Shown here piece after piece: positions 63,874 to 64,000 of a stretch of 64,000 nucleotides of DNA. The DNA lies in the NCBI RefSeq assembly GCF_003339865.1, contig NZ_QPKV01000013.1, positions 84,925-148,924 of the forward strand, given 5' to 3'. A model generated the notes under the pieces. That model was given only the letters and a program-made list of their open reading frames with translations. It did no database searches and was not told the DNA's origin. Position numbers and translations under genes: made by a program. The DNA is from Pedobacter chinensis. Its GTDB lineage: Bacteria > Bacteroidota > Bacteroidia > Sphingobacteriales > Sphingobacteriaceae. Each line of letters starts with the position of its first letter. The first letter of the stretch is position 1.

Positions 63874-64000
63874 GAGATTGTAAAATAAACTGTGTCAAAA
63901 GTCAAAATCACTAACTTTAGATACAGTTTATTATGATGAGAGAAGAACAGCTCGATTATGAGCTAATGAAACAAAAGGCCCTCGAGCAATTGCGCTCAGG
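63874..64000 (+). mobile_element. IS256-family insertion sequence, left end
   Basis: The presumed terminal inverted repeat begins near GAGATTGTAAAATAAACTG (63874). An inner inverted pair, AAACTGTGTC and GATACAGTTT, precedes the transposase start. The element continues beyond the window, so the other end and any target duplication cannot be seen. Confidence 0.6.
63933..64000 (+). CDS. IS256-family transposase, N-terminal fragment
   Basis: The first 22 residues, MMREEQLDYELMKQKALEQL then RSG, match the start of mutator-type (IS256) transposases, in which KALEQLRSGK is followed by a GKDG motif. Two ATG codons in a row (63933, 63936) could start it. The catalytic DDE residues lie outside the window. 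The call rests on a short stretch. Confidence 0.65.
   Translation, partial: MMREEQLDYELMKQKALEQLRS

Larger units (their letters stand above)
51659..64000. other. Putative acquired region next to tRNA-Ala
   Basis: From about 51660 onward the DNA is visibly richer in G+C and the codon choice shifts (many third-position C and G), unlike the AT-rich genes before the tRNA. It carries several broken genes and ends in an IS256-type element. No integrase and no repeat of the tRNA 3' end is seen inside the window, so the second border is probably beyond it. Acquisition is inferred from composition and context. Confidence 0.5.

Overview
The window looks like chromosome of a soil or plant-associated Bacteroidota, most like Pedobacter or another Sphingobacteriaceae. 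This rests on two SusC/SusD polysaccharide utilization loci (PULs), a one-piece hybrid two-component sensor (HTCS), promoters with the Bacteroidota -7 box TANNTTTG, almost no Shine-Dalgarno sequences, and AT-rich codon use. No 16S or other marker gene is present, so the genus is an inference.

Region 1 (2-14322, all plus strand) is an alpha-mannan PUL: partial SusC, SusD, a GH76 endo-alpha-1,6-mannanase lipoprotein, an unassigned TIM-barrel-like exported protein, a GH92 alpha-mannosidase, a ROK sugar kinase, a basic-secretory-protein-type zinc peptidase and a second GH92. The likely logic is surface capture and endo-cleavage of mannan, exo-trimming to mannose, then phosphorylation in the cytoplasm. 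The regulator lies outside the window.

Region 2 (14323-28050) is mostly housekeeping: rpiA, small membrane proteins, a GlxA-type AraC regulator, a VOC protein, an alpha/beta hydrolase, a multi-PAS histidine kinase, a YihY protein, YjbQ, an M23 peptidase lipoprotein and a DUF2383 protein. Its intergenic DNA is rich in structure. A roughly 85-bp hairpin element occurs twice, flanking rpiA and its neighbour, with compensatory base changes. A roughly 195-bp sequence is tandemly duplicated after the YihY gene, followed by REP-like hairpins.

Region 3 (28054-46017) is a PUL for a uronic-acid-containing polysaccharide. A divergent HTCS faces SusC, SusD (with an inserted Gly/Ser/Thr-rich repeat domain), a DUF5017-like glycan-binding lipoprotein, a PL8 lyase, a GH88 unsaturated glucuronyl hydrolase, a DUF2264/GH154 protein, KduI, a DUF4861 protein and KduD. 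Together they take polysaccharide to unsaturated oligosaccharides, free unsaturated uronate and then 2-keto-3-deoxygluconate. No sulfatase is present, which points to hyaluronan, unsulfated chondroitin or a microbial uronic acid polymer. A perfect 16-bp direct repeat between HTCS and SusC is the likely HTCS operator.

Region 4 (46018-51402) holds a duplicated terminator with the copied 3' end of a carbonic anhydrase gene, an FMN reductase, a 1.3-kb minisatellite of about eleven ~120-bp units, a Crp/Fnr regulator with a palindromic operator, a HAD phosphatase, a CatA-like acetyltransferase and tRNA-Ala(GGC).

Region 5 (51659-64000) is visibly richer in G+C and looks acquired next to the tRNA. 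It carries an oxidoreductase cluster (zinc alcohol dehydrogenase, cupin, SDR, exported flavodoxin, two aldo/keto reductases, NTF2-like protein) with AraC regulators, a P1B-4-type metal-exporting ATPase and the start of an IS256-family element. Two of its promoters share the same pair of 21-bp-spaced AraC-type half-sites. Several genes are decayed: a truncated alpha/beta hydrolase, two MFS transporters joined by a deletion, and a frameshifted AraC gene.
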